Source: SIG710 sp045596925 (lineage in GTDB: Bacteria > Bacillota > Clostridia > Oscillospirales > CAG-272). From it: a stretch of DNA of 41,153 nt. The position numbers were made by a program, and so were the translations under genes. Shown here piece by piece: positions 14,978 through 21,785 of this stretch (positions are counted from its first letter, which is position 1; each line of letters starts with the position of its first letter). Below the pieces are notes generated by a model. The model saw only the letters and a program-made list of their open reading frames with translations, had not been told where the DNA came from and did no database searches. The stretch is taken from NCBI GenBank assembly GCA_045596925.1, contig JAZODH010000036.1, forward strand, positions 1-41,153, read 5' to 3'.

Positions 14978-16540
14978 ATGGAAACGAAAATTCTTGAAGG
15001 TGAATATTGGTGGGGTGGCTGTGTAATCGGCGCGGAAAAGATGCCCTTCCACGCAGAAACGGTATTTAAGATCGACCTTGAAAGGCAGAGACGCACTCAG
15101 TCCGCACCCCTGTTCGTATCGAGCAAGGGCAGATTCATCTGGTGCGAGGAGCCTTTTACCATTGAATTTGACCATGGTAATATCACCGCGTTCTGCGAGT
15201 ACGATTCTCCTATTATTCTCAACGAGGACGGCAAAAATCTGCGCGACGCTTACATAAACGCAATGAATGCATACTTCCCGTTCGAGAAGGATATTCATAC
15301 TCCCCGCGAGTTCTACGAGCACCCCCAGTTCAACACCTGGATGGAGCTTATCAAGAACCAGAACGAGAAGGATATCATCAAATACGCCGAGGAGATCGTT
15401 GAAAACGGCTATACTCCCGGAATCCTCATGATCGACGGCGGTTGGCAGAAGAAACAGGGCGTGTGGGACTTCAATCCCGAGCTTATTTCCGACCCCAAGG
15501 GAATGGTGGATCGTCTCCACGAGCTTGGTTTTATCGTCATGATCTGGGTCAGCCCCTTTATCTGCACCGAGGGCGATCACTTCCTCAGTATGTACCAGCC
15601 CCGCGCTACCGAGAGCGGAAACGAGATCAAGCGCGACAATCATTTTGTCCGCGTTGGCAAGGGCGACCTTTGCATCACCAAGTGGTGGAGCGGTTTTTCT
15701 GCCATTCACAACTTCCTGCTCCCCGACGACTGCGCGGAAATGGATCAACAGCTTGAGCGCCTTATAAATGAGTTCGGATTTGACGGCTTCAAGTTTGACG
15801 GCGGTTCTTACCTGCCTAACAGCTTCTTCAACGGCACCGACATCTACGGCGGTTATACCTTTGCACAGTTGAGCCAGGCGTGGGTACGCTACGGTTCAAA
15901 GTATAAGTACCACGAGTACAAGGATACCTGGAAAATGGGCGGTTCTCACACGGTCCAGCGCCTTTGGGACAAACGCCACCAGTGGAAGAACAACGGTCTT
16001 GACTGCCTGATCCCCGGAGGCATATTCACGGGCCTTATCGGCTGTCCCTTCATCTGCCCCGATATGGTCGGAGGCGGCGAGTGGACTTGCGCGGCTTACG
16101 GCACGTTTGAGGACGAGTTGTTCGTGCGCATGGCTCAGACCTCCGCACTCTTCCCCATGATGCAGTTCTCGGCTCTGCCCTGGAAGCATCTCAGCCCCGA
16201 GGCGGCAGAGATCTGCCACGATATGGCAAGACTGCATGAAAAGATGTACCCCGTCATCGAGAAGTTCCTTAACATCGCGGAGAAGACGGGCGAGCCTATT
16301 ATCCGCCACCTGGCGTACCAGTTCCCAGACGAGGGATATGAGACCGTCAATGATATGTTCATGCTTGGCGACGAGTACCTGGTTGCGCCCGTGGTCGAGG
16401 AGGGCCAGAGAGAAAAGATCGTGCGCCTGCCCAAAAACACCAAGTGGGTAAACGACCTTGGAGTTGAATACGATGGCGGCACAACCGTCACCGAGAATGT
16501 GCCGCTTGAAAGACTTGTTTACTATAAGAGAATAGGGTAA
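14978..16540 (+). CDS. GH31 family alpha-glycosidase, tandem paralogue
   Basis: This 520-residue paralogue of the preceding enzyme has the same opening (ILEGEYWWGG versus MLEGEYWWAG), nucleophile motif GFKFDGGSY (Asp274) and acid/base CPDMVGGGEW (Asp362). The active-site neighbours differ (GGSYLP for AGDGYM; GGGEWT for GGGMIS), so the pair probably splits substrates. An insertion near residues 200-235 is absent from the first copy. AAGGAG precedes the ATG at 14978. The DNA for the last 30 codons is almost identical between the two genes. Cytoplasmic; substrate not readable. Confidence 0.9.
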   Translation: METKILEGEYWWGGCVIGAEKMPFHAETVFKIDLERQRRTQSAPLFVSSKGRFIWCEEPFTIEFDHGNITAFCEYDSPIILNEDGKNLRDAYINAMNAYFPFEKDIHTPREFYEHPQFNTWMELIKNQNEKDIIKYAEEIVENGYTPGILMIDGGWQKKQGVWDFNPELISDPKGMVDRLHELGFIVMIWVSPFICTEGDHFLSMYQPRATESGNEIKRDNHFVRVGKGDLCITKWWSGFSAIHNFLLPDDCAEMDQQLERLINEFGFDGFKFDGGSYLPNSFFNGTDIYGGYTFAQLSQAWVRYGSKYKYHEYKDTWKMGGSHTVQRLWDKRHQWKNNGLDCLIPGGIFTGLIGCPFICPDMVGGGEWTCAAYGTFEDELFVRMAQTSALFPMMQFSALPWKHLSPEAAEICHDMARLHEKMYPVIEKFLNIAEKTGEPIIRHLAYQFPDEGYETVNDMFMLGDEYLVAPVVEEGQREKIVRLPKNTKWVNDLGVEYDGGTTVTENVPLERLVYYKRIG

Positions 16541-16555
16541 GTTGATTTTTAATGT

Positions 16556-16592
16556 CGGCGGGCTTCAATGGAAGCCTGCCGATGGCTTTTTA
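16556..16592 (+). terminator. Terminator of the GH31 operon
   Basis: CGGCgGGCTTC / GAAGCCtGCCG stem with loop AATG (16556-16581), then GATGGCTTTTT. Confidence 0.65.
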
Positions 16593-16620
16593 AAAAATGC
16601 CGTCCGTCGACAAAAAACTA

Positions 16621-16649
16621 TTGATTTTTTGCTATGATAGTGGTAAAAT
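16621..16649 (+). promoter_or_regulatory. tRNA-Gly promoter
   Basis: TTGATT (16621-16626), 17-base spacer ending TGG, TAAAAT (16644-16649), 25 bases before the tRNA. Confidence 0.7.
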
Positions 16650-16674
16650 GTAGCTTGAGCAGACGCAGGTGTAG

Positions 16675-16738
16675 TTCAATGGCAGAATTTCAGCTTCCCA
16701 AGCTGATTACGCGGGTTCGATTCCCGTCACCTGCTCCA
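16675..16738 (+). tRNA. tRNA-Gly(CCC)
   Basis: The sequence folds with acceptor GCAGGTG/CACCTGC, D-arm TAGTTCAATGGCAGA, anticodon stem TCAGC/GCTGA with loop TTCCCAA (anticodon CCC), T-arm GCGGGTTCGATTCCCGT and encoded CCA. It is short because of a minimal variable region. A terminator hairpin follows at once. Confidence 0.95.
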
Positions 16739-16741
16739 AAC

Positions 16742-16772
16742 AAAAAAGAGAGGATTTATTCCTCTCTTTTTT
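16742..16772 (+). terminator. tRNA-Gly terminator
   Basis: AAAAAAGAGAGG / CCTCTCTTTTTTT stem-loop with loop ATTTATT. Confidence 0.88.
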
Positions 16773-16783
16773 TGTTTTGCAGT

Positions 16784-16905
16784 ACTTGAAGAATTGAGCC
16801 CGCTCAAGTTTGCGCTGCAAACTTGAACAATTTGCGCTGTTGAGACACACGATTTTAGTTGAATGTCGGCGCAAATGTGGGTTCAGATTCCCGTCAGTTT
16901 CTTTC
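16784..16905 (+). repeat. tRNA-linked repeat element, copy C (after tRNA-Gly)
   Basis: A diverged copy of the element with the same order of parts: CTCAAGTTTGCGCTGCAAACTTGAA hairpin region, TTTGCGC...GGCGCAAA stem, and a tail GGGTTCAGATTCCCGTCA that copies the T-arm of the adjacent tRNA-Gly with one extra base. Most non-paired positions differ from copies A and B. Confidence 0.65.
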
Positions 16906-16953
16906 CACGACTTCCGAAATAAACCCGCTCAAGTTTGCTACGCAAAATCGCCC

Positions 16954-16982
16954 TTGACAAATTCCGTAAAATAATGTATAAT
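16954..16982 (+). promoter_or_regulatory. tRNA-Leu promoter
   Basis: TTGACA (16954-16959), 17-base spacer, TATAAT (16977-16982), 28 bases before the tRNA. Confidence 0.88.
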
Positions 16983-17010
16983 TTAAAAGCTTGCGTCGAG
17001 CAAACATAAT

Positions 17011-17094
17011 GCGGGCATGGCGGAATTGGCAGACGCGCCAGACTTAGGATCTGGTGTCCCCGACGTGAAGGTTCAAGTCCTTTTGCCCGCACCA
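17011..17094 (+). tRNA. tRNA-Leu(TAG)
   Basis: Acceptor GCGGGCA/TGCCCGC, anticodon loop in GACTTAGGATC (anticodon TAG), a long variable arm (GTGTCCCCGACGTGAA region), T-arm AAGGTTCAAGTCCTTT, and encoded ACCA end. Own promoter and hairpin terminator. Confidence 0.96.
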
Positions 17095-17131
17095 AATAAA
17101 TAAGGCAGGGAAATCCCTGCCTTATTTATTT
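17095..17131 (+). terminator. tRNA-Leu terminator
   Basis: AAATAAATAAGGCAGGG / CCCTGCCTTATTTATTT stem with loop AAAT; bidirectional in form. Confidence 0.88.
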
Positions 17132-17136
17132 CGTTC

Positions 17137-17262
17137 GTACACCACCTTGAACCTTCCTCAAATGCGAAGCATTTGAATAGGCTTGCGCTGCGATAAGCGT
17201 TCGATTTCCGCTAAACATTGGCGCAAGTTTAAGGTTCACAAGTCCTTTTGCCCGCACCAAAC
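17137..17262 (+). repeat. tRNA-linked repeat element, copy B (after tRNA-Leu)
   Basis: Begins CACCTTGAACCTTCC, contains CAAATGCGAAGCATTTG and CTTGCGC...GGCGCAAG stems, and ends AAGGTTCACAAGTCC then TTTTGCCCGCACCA. That tail equals the 3' end of the adjacent tRNA-Leu with two bases (CA) inserted in the T-loop. A fragment of a further copy (CAAATGCAAAGTATTTGAA and what follows) continues at 17264-17300. Confidence 0.8.
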
Positions 17263-17360
17263 AAATGCAAAGTATTTGAATGGCTTGTGCCCGCGAACTT
17301 TGTTTGCCGACTTTACCGGAAGCATCTGATTCTTTCTATGTGAATACAATTATGTAGCTA

Positions 17361-17389
17361 TTGACAAATCTCCAAAATCGTGATAAACT
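17361..17389 (+). promoter_or_regulatory. Promoter of a candidate small RNA
   Basis: TTGACA (17361-17366), 17-base spacer, TAAACT (17384-17389). No convincing start codon with ribosome binding site follows before a terminator. Confidence 0.6.
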
Positions 17390-17395
17390 AAAATC

Positions 17396-17493
17396 GGTAT
17401 CAGCCGAGGAGTTGGGGTCGGCGCTTGTGTTGTTTGCACCGCCTGTGGAATTGGCTGATGCAAAAAAAGGATGCCGAAAGGCATCCTTTTTTT
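17396..17493 (+). ncRNA. Candidate small structured RNA, about 98 nt
   Basis: A transcript from the 17361 promoter would begin near 17396 and end at the bidirectional terminator at 17469-17493. It contains a long-range stem ATCAGCC / GGCTGAT (about 17400-17406 and 17452-17458) enclosing GGCG...CCGCC pairing possibilities. I do not recognise it: it lacks the GGAA-tetraloop core of SRP RNA and is too short for 6S RNA. The assignment rests on promoter, terminator and folding by eye. Confidence 0.45.
17463..17493. terminator. Bidirectional terminator, flavodiiron gene and small RNA
   Basis: GGATGCC/GGCATCC with loop GAAA (17469-17486), flanked by seven A and seven T. It ends the reverse-strand flavodiiron gene and the forward candidate RNA. 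Confidence 0.88.
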
Positions 17494-17502
17494 GCTTTAT
17501 AA

Positions 17503-19293
17503 TTACTGTATCTTCTCAAAATCTGCCGCGCCGTGCTTACAGAGAGGGCAGATGAAGTCGTCGGGCAGCGGATCGCCCTCGTAGACGTAGCCGCAGATCT
17601 TACAGACGTAGCCCTTCTTCTCATCGGTCTTGGGCTTTGGTTTCACGTTCTCGTGGTAGTAAGCGTAGGTCATGGACTCTTTGTCGCTCATAACACGCGC
17701 TTCGGTGATCGAGCAGATGAACATTCCGTGAGAGCCAAGGTCAACGTAGCTTTCTACCATGAGAGACAGAGCGGCGTTGATGTATTTTGGCAGGATAACG
17801 AGTCCGTTGTCCGAGCGGATAGGAGTACAGCCCTCAAACTTGTCGGTGTTGCGTCCGCTCTTAAATCCGAAAGTCTCAAACACCTTGAAGGGCGCTTCCA
17901 CCGACAGGCAGTTGACGTTCATTATGCCTGTTTGCTTTATTACGTGGTGGGAATAGTTTGCCTTATTGATGGTAACAGAGATGCGGGTGGGGTTATCGGC
18001 GACCTGCGCCACGGTGTTGACGATAAGTCCGTTGTCCTTTTTGCCGTCGTTGGAGGTGACGACGTAGAGGCCGTAGCCCAGCTTGAAAAGGGCGCTCATG
18101 TCGTTTTTGTCGGCGGTCACGGGGGACTGCGCCATATACTCTCGGCAAAGCTCCAGAGCAAGGTCGCCTATTTTCTCTCTTGAGGCGGCGGAAAGGGCGG
18201 ACTTGATTGTCACCGTATTCTCGGCAAAGGTGAGGTTCTTGGAGCCCTCAAGCATCCTTGTCATTACCTTTGCGGCCATAGGTGCCCAAGAGCCGTTTTC
18301 TATAAGAGCGACCGTTCTGTTACAGAAATTGCGCTCGGTCAGATGGTTGATAAACTCACGCATGAAGGGGAAAATATCTGCGTTGTACGTGGTGGTGGCA
18401 AGGACCAGCTTGCTCATCTTGAACGCAGAGGCAACTGCCGTTGACATATCACAGCGGGCAAGGTCGAATATCTCGATCTTGGGACATCCCGATGTGCGGA
18501 GCTTTTCGGCAAGCAGATCAACTGCTTTCTTTGTGTTTCCGTAGATCGAGGTGTAGGCAAGGCAGACGCCCTCCTCCTCGGGGACGTAAGATGACCAGGT
18601 GTTGTAAAGGTCAAGATAATAGCCGAGATCTTCCTTGAGAACAGGACCGTGGAGCGGGCAGATAGCGGCGATGTCAAGCTCAGCTGCCTTTTTGAGGAGC
18701 GTCTGCACCTGGGCACCGTACTTGCCGACGATACCGATGTAATATCTTCTCGCCTCGTCAGCCCAAGGCTCGTCGGCGTCGAGGGCGCCGAACTTTCCAA
18801 ATCCGTCGGCAGAGAAGAGCACCTTGTCCGCAGAGTCGTAGGTCACCATTACCTCGGGCCAGTGGACCATGGGTGCGAAAACGAAGGTAAGCGTATGCGT
18901 GCCCAGAGAGAGGGTGCCGCCGTTTTCAACGGTCAGCTTATTTTTACACAGTCCCTCCCCGAAAAAGGCGTCGATCATAGCAAAGGTCTTTGCGTTTGCC
19001 ACAACGGTCGCGTCGGGGTAATTTTTCAGAAAATTGGCTATGTTCGCCGAGTGGTCGGGCTCCATGTGCTGAACTATCAGGTAGTCGGGCTTTCTTGTGC
19101 CGAGCACGTTCGCCAAATTGTCAAGCCACTCGTGGGTAAAGGACGCATCAACCGTGTCGAGAACGGCTATCTTCTCGTCCAAAATTACGTAAGAGTTGTA
19201 GCTCATGCCGTTTGGAACGACGTACTGACCCTCGAAAAGGTCAACCTTTCGGTCGTTGACACCGACATACTTTATATCCTTTGTGATTTCCAT
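17503..19293 (-). CDS. Flavodiiron protein fused to flavin reductase and rubredoxin domains
   Basis: This 596-residue protein reduces O2 (or NO) to water (or N2O) to protect anaerobes. Domain 1 is a metallo-beta-lactamase-like diiron module with ligands HMEPDH (His76, Glu78, Asp80, His81), His144, Asp163 and His215. Domain 2 is flavodoxin (about 243-390, TSIYGNTKKA). Domain 3 is an FMN-binding flavin reductase (about 400-545). Domain 4 is rubredoxin (YVCKICGYVYEG, ICPLCKHG). The chain therefore carries much of its own electron path. AGGAGG precedes the start. The next gene upstream encodes another iron-sulfur redox protein. Confidence 0.95.
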   Translation of the reverse strand: MEITKDIKYVGVNDRKVDLFEGQYVVPNGMSYNSYVILDEKIAVLDTVDASFTHEWLDNLANVLGTRKPDYLIVQHMEPDHSANIANFLKNYPDATVVANAKTFAMIDAFFGEGLCKNKLTVENGGTLSLGTHTLTFVFAPMVHWPEVMVTYDSADKVLFSADGFGKFGALDADEPWADEARRYYIGIVGKYGAQVQTLLKKAAELDIAAICPLHGPVLKEDLGYYLDLYNTWSSYVPEEEGVCLAYTSIYGNTKKAVDLLAEKLRTSGCPKIEIFDLARCDMSTAVASAFKMSKLVLATTTYNADIFPFMREFINHLTERNFCNRTVALIENGSWAPMAAKVMTRMLEGSKNLTFAENTVTIKSALSAASREKIGDLALELCREYMAQSPVTADKNDMSALFKLGYGLYVVTSNDGKKDNGLIVNTVAQVADNPTRISVTINKANYSHHVIKQTGIMNVNCLSVEAPFKVFETFGFKSGRNTDKFEGCTPIRSDNGLVILPKYINAALSLMVESYVDLGSHGMFICSITEARVMSDKESMTYAYYHENVKPKPKTDEKKGYVCKICGYVYEGDPLPDDFICPLCKHGAADFEKIQ

Positions 19294-19330
19294 TTTTTGT
19301 CCTCCTGTATTGACTTTTTCGGGAAAATAT

Positions 19331-19360
19331 AATATAATTGTGAAGATGTGTACGTTGCAA
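19331..19360 (-). promoter_or_regulatory. Possible flavodiiron gene promoter
   Basis: Reverse-strand TTGCAA (19355-19360) and TATATT (19331-19336) with an 18-base spacer. A TACAA/TTGTA dyad (19362-19378) lies just upstream. Confidence 0.45.
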
Positions 19361-19383
19361 ATACAATATTTTGTTGTAGTGAT

Positions 19384-19584
19384 TTAATCCTTTGATTTGT
19401 AATAGAGCAGGCAGTGGCAAAAGCCCTCAAATTCGGGGTCGGCAACCTGCTCGCGGAACTCACGGCACATACATTTGTTCTCCTCCGTCTTACCGTGCCT
19501 GCAGGGACAGTAGCCCCCGGTCTTTTCAAGCCCTTTTTTAACAAGGTCAACTATCTCTTTGTCGGGGTTCAGCGTGATCTTCAA
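19384..19584 (-). CDS. Ferredoxin-thioredoxin reductase catalytic subunit-like protein
   Basis: This small iron-sulfur protein of 66 residues has the FTR catalytic-subunit cysteine pattern: GYCPCRHGKTEENKCMCREF and GFCHCLLYYK, that is CPC, CMC and CHC. FTR couples a [4Fe-4S] cluster to a redox-active disulfide and passes ferredoxin electrons to thioredoxin. I place the start at a TTG codon (19584) because AAGGAG is eight bases before it and the family begins MKI-x-x-NPDKE; an upstream GTG would overlap the ribosome binding site. It is shorter than plant subunits and no variable subunit is nearby. Confidence 0.85.
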   Translation of the reverse strand: MKITLNPDKEIVDLVKKGLEKTGGYCPCRHGKTEENKCMCREFREQVADPEFEGFCHCLLYYKSKD

Positions 19585-19692
19585 GCAATTCACTCCTTTT
19601 ATTGGTTATTTTATTATTTTACGGTTTTTCCCTATTCATGTATGTTGTAAAAACAACTTTTTTATAAAAGTATGAAAGGTTTAATATAAAAG

Positions 19693-20247
19693 ATGAAAAT
19701 TCTCATTGCATCCGATGTTCACGGCTCCGCGCTCTATTGCGAGAAGCTTTTTTGTGCCATAGAACGTGAAAACGCCGACAAAATACTGCTTCTGGGCGAC
19801 CTTCTTTACCACGGTCCCAGAAACGACCTGCCCGAGGGCTACGCGCCCAAAAAGGTCATTGAAATTCTCAGCTCGCTGAAAGATAAGATCACTTGTGTTC
19901 GCGGCAACTGCGAGGCGGAGGTGGACCAGATGGTCCTTCCTTTCCCCGTAATGGCGGACTACTGCATTCTTGAGAGCGGCGAGGCAAAAGGACATCGCAT
20001 TTTTGCCACCCATGGACATCATTTCAATCCCGAAACACCTCCGCTTCTCAGCGCGGGAGATATATTGCTCAACGGTCACACCCATGTGCCTGCCTGTCGT
20101 GATTGCGGAGATTTTCTCTACGTCAATCCCGGCTCGGTGTCGATCCCCAAAGAGGGCTCGGCGCACTCGTATATGATACTTGAGGGCGGCAAGCTGATCT
20201 GGAAGGAACTGGACGGTGAAGTTTATATGGAACACATACTAAAATAA
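19693..20247 (+). CDS. YfcE/MJ0936-type metallophosphodiesterase
   Basis: This 184-residue calcineurin-like phosphodiesterase has the dimetal ligands in order: SDVHG (Asp8, His10), LGDLLYHG (Asp36), RGNCE (Asn), ATHGHHF (His) and NGHTH (His pair). YfcE enzymes hydrolyse phosphodiester bonds in vitro; the natural substrate is unsettled. It is convergent with the lipoprotein gene and is followed 12 bases later by a broken shikimate kinase start, so an operon once continued. The ribosome binding site is weak (AAAGG). Confidence 0.9.
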   Translation: MKILIASDVHGSALYCEKLFCAIERENADKILLLGDLLYHGPRNDLPEGYAPKKVIEILSSLKDKITCVRGNCEAEVDQMVLPFPVMADYCILESGEAKGHRIFATHGHHFNPETPPLLSAGDILLNGHTHVPACRDCGDFLYVNPGSVSIPKEGSAHSYMILEGGKLIWKELDGEVYMEHILK

Positions 20248-20259
20248 CCGAAGAACAAA

Positions 20260-20328
20260 ATGAACATAGTATTGATAGGAATGCCCGGTTGCGGCAAAAG
20301 CTCGGTGGGCAAGGAGTCGGAAAATTGA
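20260..20328 (+). pseudogene. aroK: N-terminal fragment of shikimate kinase
   Basis: A 22-codon frame reads MNIVLIGMPGCGKSSVGKES and then stops. This is the first strand and P-loop (GMPGCGKS) of shikimate kinase, normally about 165-175 residues. Everything after the P-loop is missing, and a terminator follows six bases after the stop. A deletion joining the gene start to its downstream terminator explains this best. A functional 22-residue peptide is unlikely. Confidence 0.75.
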
Positions 20329-20333
20329 GTGGA

Positions 20334-20363
20334 ACGGAGGCACTTTTTGTGTCTCTGTTTTTT
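20334..20363 (+). terminator. Terminator after the aroK fragment
   Basis: ACGGAGGCAC and GTGTCTCTGT pair fully (with G-U pairs) around TTTTT, followed by TTTTT. Confidence 0.65.
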
Positions 20364-21057
20364 ATGATATGGTTGTGTCAAGTGAGACCGATATCTTTTC
20401 ACCCTTGCCCTTTGACAGAGATCTGAGGTACATTCCGTCGTCTTTTTTAACGAAAACGGCGTTGTACAGAGGAGATATCTCGTCGTCCAGCAGAGCAAAA
20501 AAGCTCATTTGATAAGTATGCTCAGTCTCAAAAGCCGACTGAATGTCAAGTGCCACTTGGCTTGCCGTTGCAGGAGCCGAGGGAGTGTACGCCTTGGTCT
20601 TTGATAAGTAGGAAAAGCGCTTTGTCTCGCCGTGGCGAACCGTGCCGCTGTACCCGAAAAGCTTATAAAGGGCGCTTTCGTAGTCCCGCGTTCCGATGGC
20701 TGCGGTTACCGTCATGTCAGGATATTTTTCCGAAATCTCAGATAAGAGTTTGGTGTTTGAGCTGAATCTGGCATAGTCCGATGTCAGCATATAGTTTAGT
20801 ATCGCGTCCTGACAGGAGGCTGTTATCTCGCCCGGAGCAGAAAACTCGGGGATATCTATTGAGTTTACGGTGAGAGCCGTCACGGTCGATGTCATTGTTG
20901 AGATCACAGCGGCGCTTTCGATATCGCCCAGCGATTCCTCGCCCGAATAGTCGGGAGTTCCGCCCGTGAGCAGGTCGCTCACGTCCTCCTCACCGCACCC
21001 TACGGTGCACAGTGCAAGCAGTGCCGCCATGCAGAGTGCAAGGATCCTTTTTGTCAC
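20362..21057 (-). CDS. Lipoprotein of unknown function
   Basis: This 231-residue exported protein has a lysine/arginine start (MTKRILALCMAALLALCTVGCG), a hydrophobic core and a lipobox ending in Cys21. The mature part begins with an acidic, Ser/Gly-rich linker. It then has a globular region with SCQDAILNYMLTSDYARFSSN and a C-terminal strand-rich part (AVFVKKDDGMYLRS). The start codon is GTG, preceded by AAAGGAAG. The layout is like the DUF4358-type lipoproteins of Clostridia, but I cannot confirm that. It is monocistronic with its own promoter. Confidence 0.75.
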   Translation of the reverse strand: MTKRILALCMAALLALCTVGCGEEDVSDLLTGGTPDYSGEESLGDIESAAVISTMTSTVTALTVNSIDIPEFSAPGEITASCQDAILNYMLTSDYARFSSNTKLLSEISEKYPDMTVTAAIGTRDYESALYKLFGYSGTVRHGETKRFSYLSKTKAYTPSAPATASQVALDIQSAFETEHTYQMSFFALLDDEISPLYNAVFVKKDDGMYLRSLSKGKGEKISVSLDTTIS

Positions 21058-21080
21058 GGTCTCACTTCCTTTCTCCCTAC

Positions 21081-21109
21081 ATTATAGCTCATTTGTCTCC
21101 GCCCGTCAA
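21081..21109 (-). promoter_or_regulatory. Lipoprotein gene promoter
   Basis: Reverse-strand TTGACG (21104-21109) and TATAAT (21081-21086), 17-base spacer. Confidence 0.8.
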
Positions 21110-21197
21110 GGCAAATCCGTCACAAAGCGACAAATTTTTAATATGATGAAGGTAGGGGGTGAATTTTTTCGTTAAAATATTGCAAGCGATGATTAAA

Positions 21198-21266
21198 TTT
21201 CCCCTTGGCTGCCCAAACTAATCTTGAAAAAGACGGCGGGCGGCGCCCCCGAAGACAAGGGAAAGG
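21198..21266 (+). promoter_or_regulatory. Structured leader that may mask the mazF ribosome binding site
   Basis: TTTCCCCTTG (21198-21207) can pair with CAAGGGAAA (21256-21264), which holds part of the ribosome binding site AAAGG. A GC-rich GGGCGGCGCCC hairpin lies inside. Folding is by eye; no known riboswitch class is recognised. Confidence 0.4.
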
Positions 21267-21275
21267 ATTGATCAT

Positions 21276-21623
21276 ATGATAAAGCGTGGGGACATATATT
21301 ACGCAGATCTCAGCCCCGTGGTAGGCTCGGAGCAGGGAGGTCTTCGACCCGTGCTGATTATACAAAACGACGTGGGAAACAAATACAGTCCCACGGTCAT
21401 AGCGGCGGCGATAACCAGCCGACTTGATAAAACTCACCTGCCGACGCACATAGATATTTACGCAGACCGTGTGGGTTTGTCCAAGGATTCGGTGGTATTG
21501 CTTGAGCAGGTGAGGACTATCGACAAGCGGCGGCTCAAGGAGAAGATGGGACATCTTGACGAGAATCTGATGAACGCGGTGAACAACGCTATCTCAATCA
21601 GCTTCGGATTGTCGGAGGAATAA
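21276..21623 (+). CDS. mazF: MazF/PemK family mRNA endoribonuclease
   Basis: This 115-residue toxin-family protein of the EndoA/NdoA type cuts mRNA at short sequences. Family motifs are visible: the N-terminal KRGDIYYADLSPVVGSEQ, RPVLIIQND, the strand VIAAAITSR and DSVVLLEQVRTIDKRRL. Length is standard. The usual partner, a MazE/EndoAI antitoxin gene just upstream, is missing; the leader before it encodes no protein. Either the antitoxin is elsewhere or control is by the structured leader. Confidence 0.92.
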   Translation: MIKRGDIYYADLSPVVGSEQGGLRPVLIIQNDVGNKYSPTVIAAAITSRLDKTHLPTHIDIYADRVGLSKDSVVLLEQVRTIDKRRLKEKMGHLDENLMNAVNNAISISFGLSEE

Positions 21624-21714
21624 AGAAAGACTCTCTTCCGTATCAGATAGATAAATAAAGCCCAAGGAGTGAGCTTATATTTTGTAAAGTCAGGATAAAA
21701 AAGGTCGAACGGAC

Positions 21715-21756
21715 TTGCTTTTTGCGCTTACTCGTGATATACTTGTAAGCGCAAAA
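21715..21756 (+). promoter_or_regulatory. Promoter and operator dyad of the third oxidoreductase
   Basis: TTGCTT (21715-21720), 17-base spacer, TATACT (21738-21743). A perfect 12-bp inverted repeat, TTTTGCGCTTAC (21720-21731) and GTAAGCGCAAAA (21745-21756), brackets the -10 box. This is a likely repressor operator. No regulator gene is adjacent. Confidence 0.7.
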
Positions 21757-21785
21757 GCATATCTGTTAAATGTGCGGAGGAGTTT

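Noticed and set aside
17396..17493. Identity of the candidate RNA as SRP RNA or 6S RNA
   Set aside because: The conserved SRP loop with a GGAA tetraloop is absent and the length is too short for 6S; left as an unnamed candidate.
21131..21275. Antitoxin gene upstream of mazF
   Set aside because: No open frame of antitoxin size or with an AbrB/RHH-type motif exists in this interval on the forward strand.
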